In this document: piece after piece, positions 13,432-14,300 of the stretch
Layout of the letters: each line of letters starts with the position of its first letter
Position numbering within the stretch: the first letter of the stretch is position 1
Source: Actinomycetospora sp.
GTDB lineage: Bacteria > Actinomycetota > Actinomycetes > Mycobacteriales > Pseudonocardiaceae
Length of the DNA: 14,300 nt
Assembly: GCA_025925615.1 (NCBI GenBank)
Contig: JAICLN010000058.1
Span: 1-14,300 of the forward strand
Reading direction: 5' to 3'
Notes under the pieces: model-generated
Told to the model about the DNA's origin: nothing
Database searches by the model: none
The model's input: only the letters and a program-made list of their open reading frames with translations
Position numbers and translations under genes: made by a program

Positions 13432-14300
13432 TGCGCGCGCCCCTCGTCGTGGGGGGCGCCGCGCTGCTCGCCGCCGACGGCGACGGCGAGGTCACCCGGC
13501 TCTGCCCCGACGCGCCCGTGCCCGTGCTCGACGCGGACGCCGAGCGCGCGCGCCCCGGCGGCGCCGCGCTCGCCGCGTTGCTCGCCGCCCTGGACACGAC
13601 GCGGCCGGTGCGGCTGGTCGCGCCCCTCGGCGACGACGCCGACTCCCGCCGGGTGCGCGAGCTGCTCGACGGGTTCGTCGAGGTCGTGGCGCTGCCCGCC
13701 GGCGGCTCGCTGCCGGTCAAGAGCCGGCTGCTCGCCGGGGACCGGCCGCTGCTGCGCCTCGACCGGGGTGGCCTCGACGTCGGGGCGTGGGACGACGCCG
13801 CGCTCGCCGCCGCCCGCGAGGCCCTCGACGACGCGGGCGCGGTGCTGGTGGCCGACTACGGCCGCGGCGTCACCACCGACCCCGGGATCCGGGACCTCCT
13901 CGCCGCCGCGGTGCGCCGCGTCCCCGTCGTCTGGGACCCGCACCCGCGCGGTGCCGACCCTGTTGCCGGGGTCACGCTCGCGACGCCCAACCTGGGCGAG
14001 GCGTGCGCCGCGTCGGGAATGCCGGACGGCGACGACTGGCTCACCACGGCCTCGAAGGCCGGCGCGGCCCTGCGCGCGACGTGGCATGCGGAGGCCGTCG
14101 CGGTCACCGCCGGCGCCCGCGGGGCGGTGCTCGACGGGGCGGCCGGCCTCGTCGTCGTGCCTGCTCGTGCCGCCGCGGGCGGGGACCCGTGCGGGGCGGG
14201 GGACCGGTCCGCCGGCGCCGTGGCAGTGGCCCTCGCGACCGGCCGCACCGCCGACGAGGCGGTCACCGACGCGGTCGCCGCCGCCGGGACGTTCGTCGCC
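13431..14300 (+). CDS. Heptose 7-phosphate kinase, RfaE1/HldA-like PfkB protein, 3' partial
   Basis: The 290 codons visible belong to a PfkB sugar kinase. EVTRLCPDAPVPVLD (20-34) corresponds to the vsRisPEAPVPV signature of RfaE/HldE kinases and separates it from ribokinases. RPGGAA (41-46) is the PfkB GG motif, LVAPLGDD (62-69) follows, and VLVADYGRGV (138-147) is a family hallmark. VVWDPHPRG and TPNLGEA line the nucleotide side, and GDPCGAGD (251-258) is the anion hole with catalytic Asp258. RfaE1 makes heptose 1,7-bisphosphate, which a GmhB phosphatase then trims. The usual GDxxLD near the N-terminus reads GGAALL here, an unusual loss of two Asp. The ATG at 13431 follows GGCGGGG at 7 nt. 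The gene continues past the edge, so a fused nucleotidyltransferase domain, as in HldE, cannot be excluded. Confidence 0.83.
   Translation, partial: MRAPLVVGGAALLAADGDGEVTRLCPDAPVPVLDADAERARPGGAALAALLAALDTTRPVRLVAPLGDDADSRRVRELLDGFVEVVALPAGGSLPVKSRLLAGDRPLLRLDRGGLDVGAWDDAALAAAREALDDAGAVLVADYGRGVTTDPGIRDLLAAAVRRVPVVWDPHPRGADPVAGVTLATPNLGEACAASGMPDGDDWLTTASKAGAALRATWHAEAVAVTAGARGAVLDGAAGLVVVPARAAAGGDPCGAGDRSAGAVAVALATGRTADEAVTDAVAAAGTFVA

Noticed and set aside
12676..14087. Long minus-strand open frames opposite the isomerase and kinase
   Set aside because: Repetitive Arg/Gly/Val composition typical of GC-rich antisense frames; the plus strand has the SIS and PfkB motifs.
1..14300. CRISPR arrays, tRNA or rRNA genes, insertion sequences, prophage genes
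   Set aside because: I saw no regular repeat-spacer pattern, cloverleaf, transposase or integrase motifs in any frame.

Overview
The window is very GC-rich, with tightly packed genes, many GTG starts and 4-bp GTGA/ATGA gene overlaps. It also carries an RsbW/SigF-type sigma module, a fused acyl-CoA reductase of the mycobacterial AcrA1 type and a DUF1206 membrane protein. Together these point to a high-GC actinobacterium. Pseudonocardiales (Pseudonocardia or Actinomycetospora-like) is my inference; no rRNA or tRNA is present to settle it.

Left part (1-4749): on the minus strand, a two-domain fatty acyl-CoA reductase is translationally coupled to an acyl-CoA synthetase that runs off the left edge. 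Together they look like a fatty acid to acyl-CoA to fatty alcohol module. A small acidic protein lies upstream of the reductase. Divergent from it is a stand-alone LigD/LigC-type ATP-dependent DNA ligase. The ligase converges on a DUF1206 membrane protein, and a perfect 17-bp-stem palindrome lies between the two.

Middle part (3727-8399, minus strand): a candidate operon reads rsbW-like anti-sigma factor, SigF/SigB-family sigma factor, GT9 glycosyltransferase, old-yellow-enzyme flavin oxidoreductase, DUF1206 protein. Upstream of rsbW is a textbook SigF-type promoter (GGTTT, 15 nt, GGGTAC), which suggests autoregulation. The GT9 gene contains a short low-GC in-frame stretch that looks inserted.

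Right part (8480-14300, plus strand): a divergent cluster encodes a HAD phosphatase with the GmhB zinc loop, a second GT9, two GT4-like glycosyltransferases, a GmhA-type phosphoheptose isomerase and an RfaE1/HldA-type heptose-7-phosphate kinase cut by the right edge. The isomerase, kinase and phosphatase are three successive steps toward NDP-heptose, and the three glycosyltransferases are candidate users. Such a heptosyl-glycan locus is notable in an organism without LPS. The isomerase frame has no stop codon where one is expected: a CGA sits exactly where TGA would overlap the kinase ATG.
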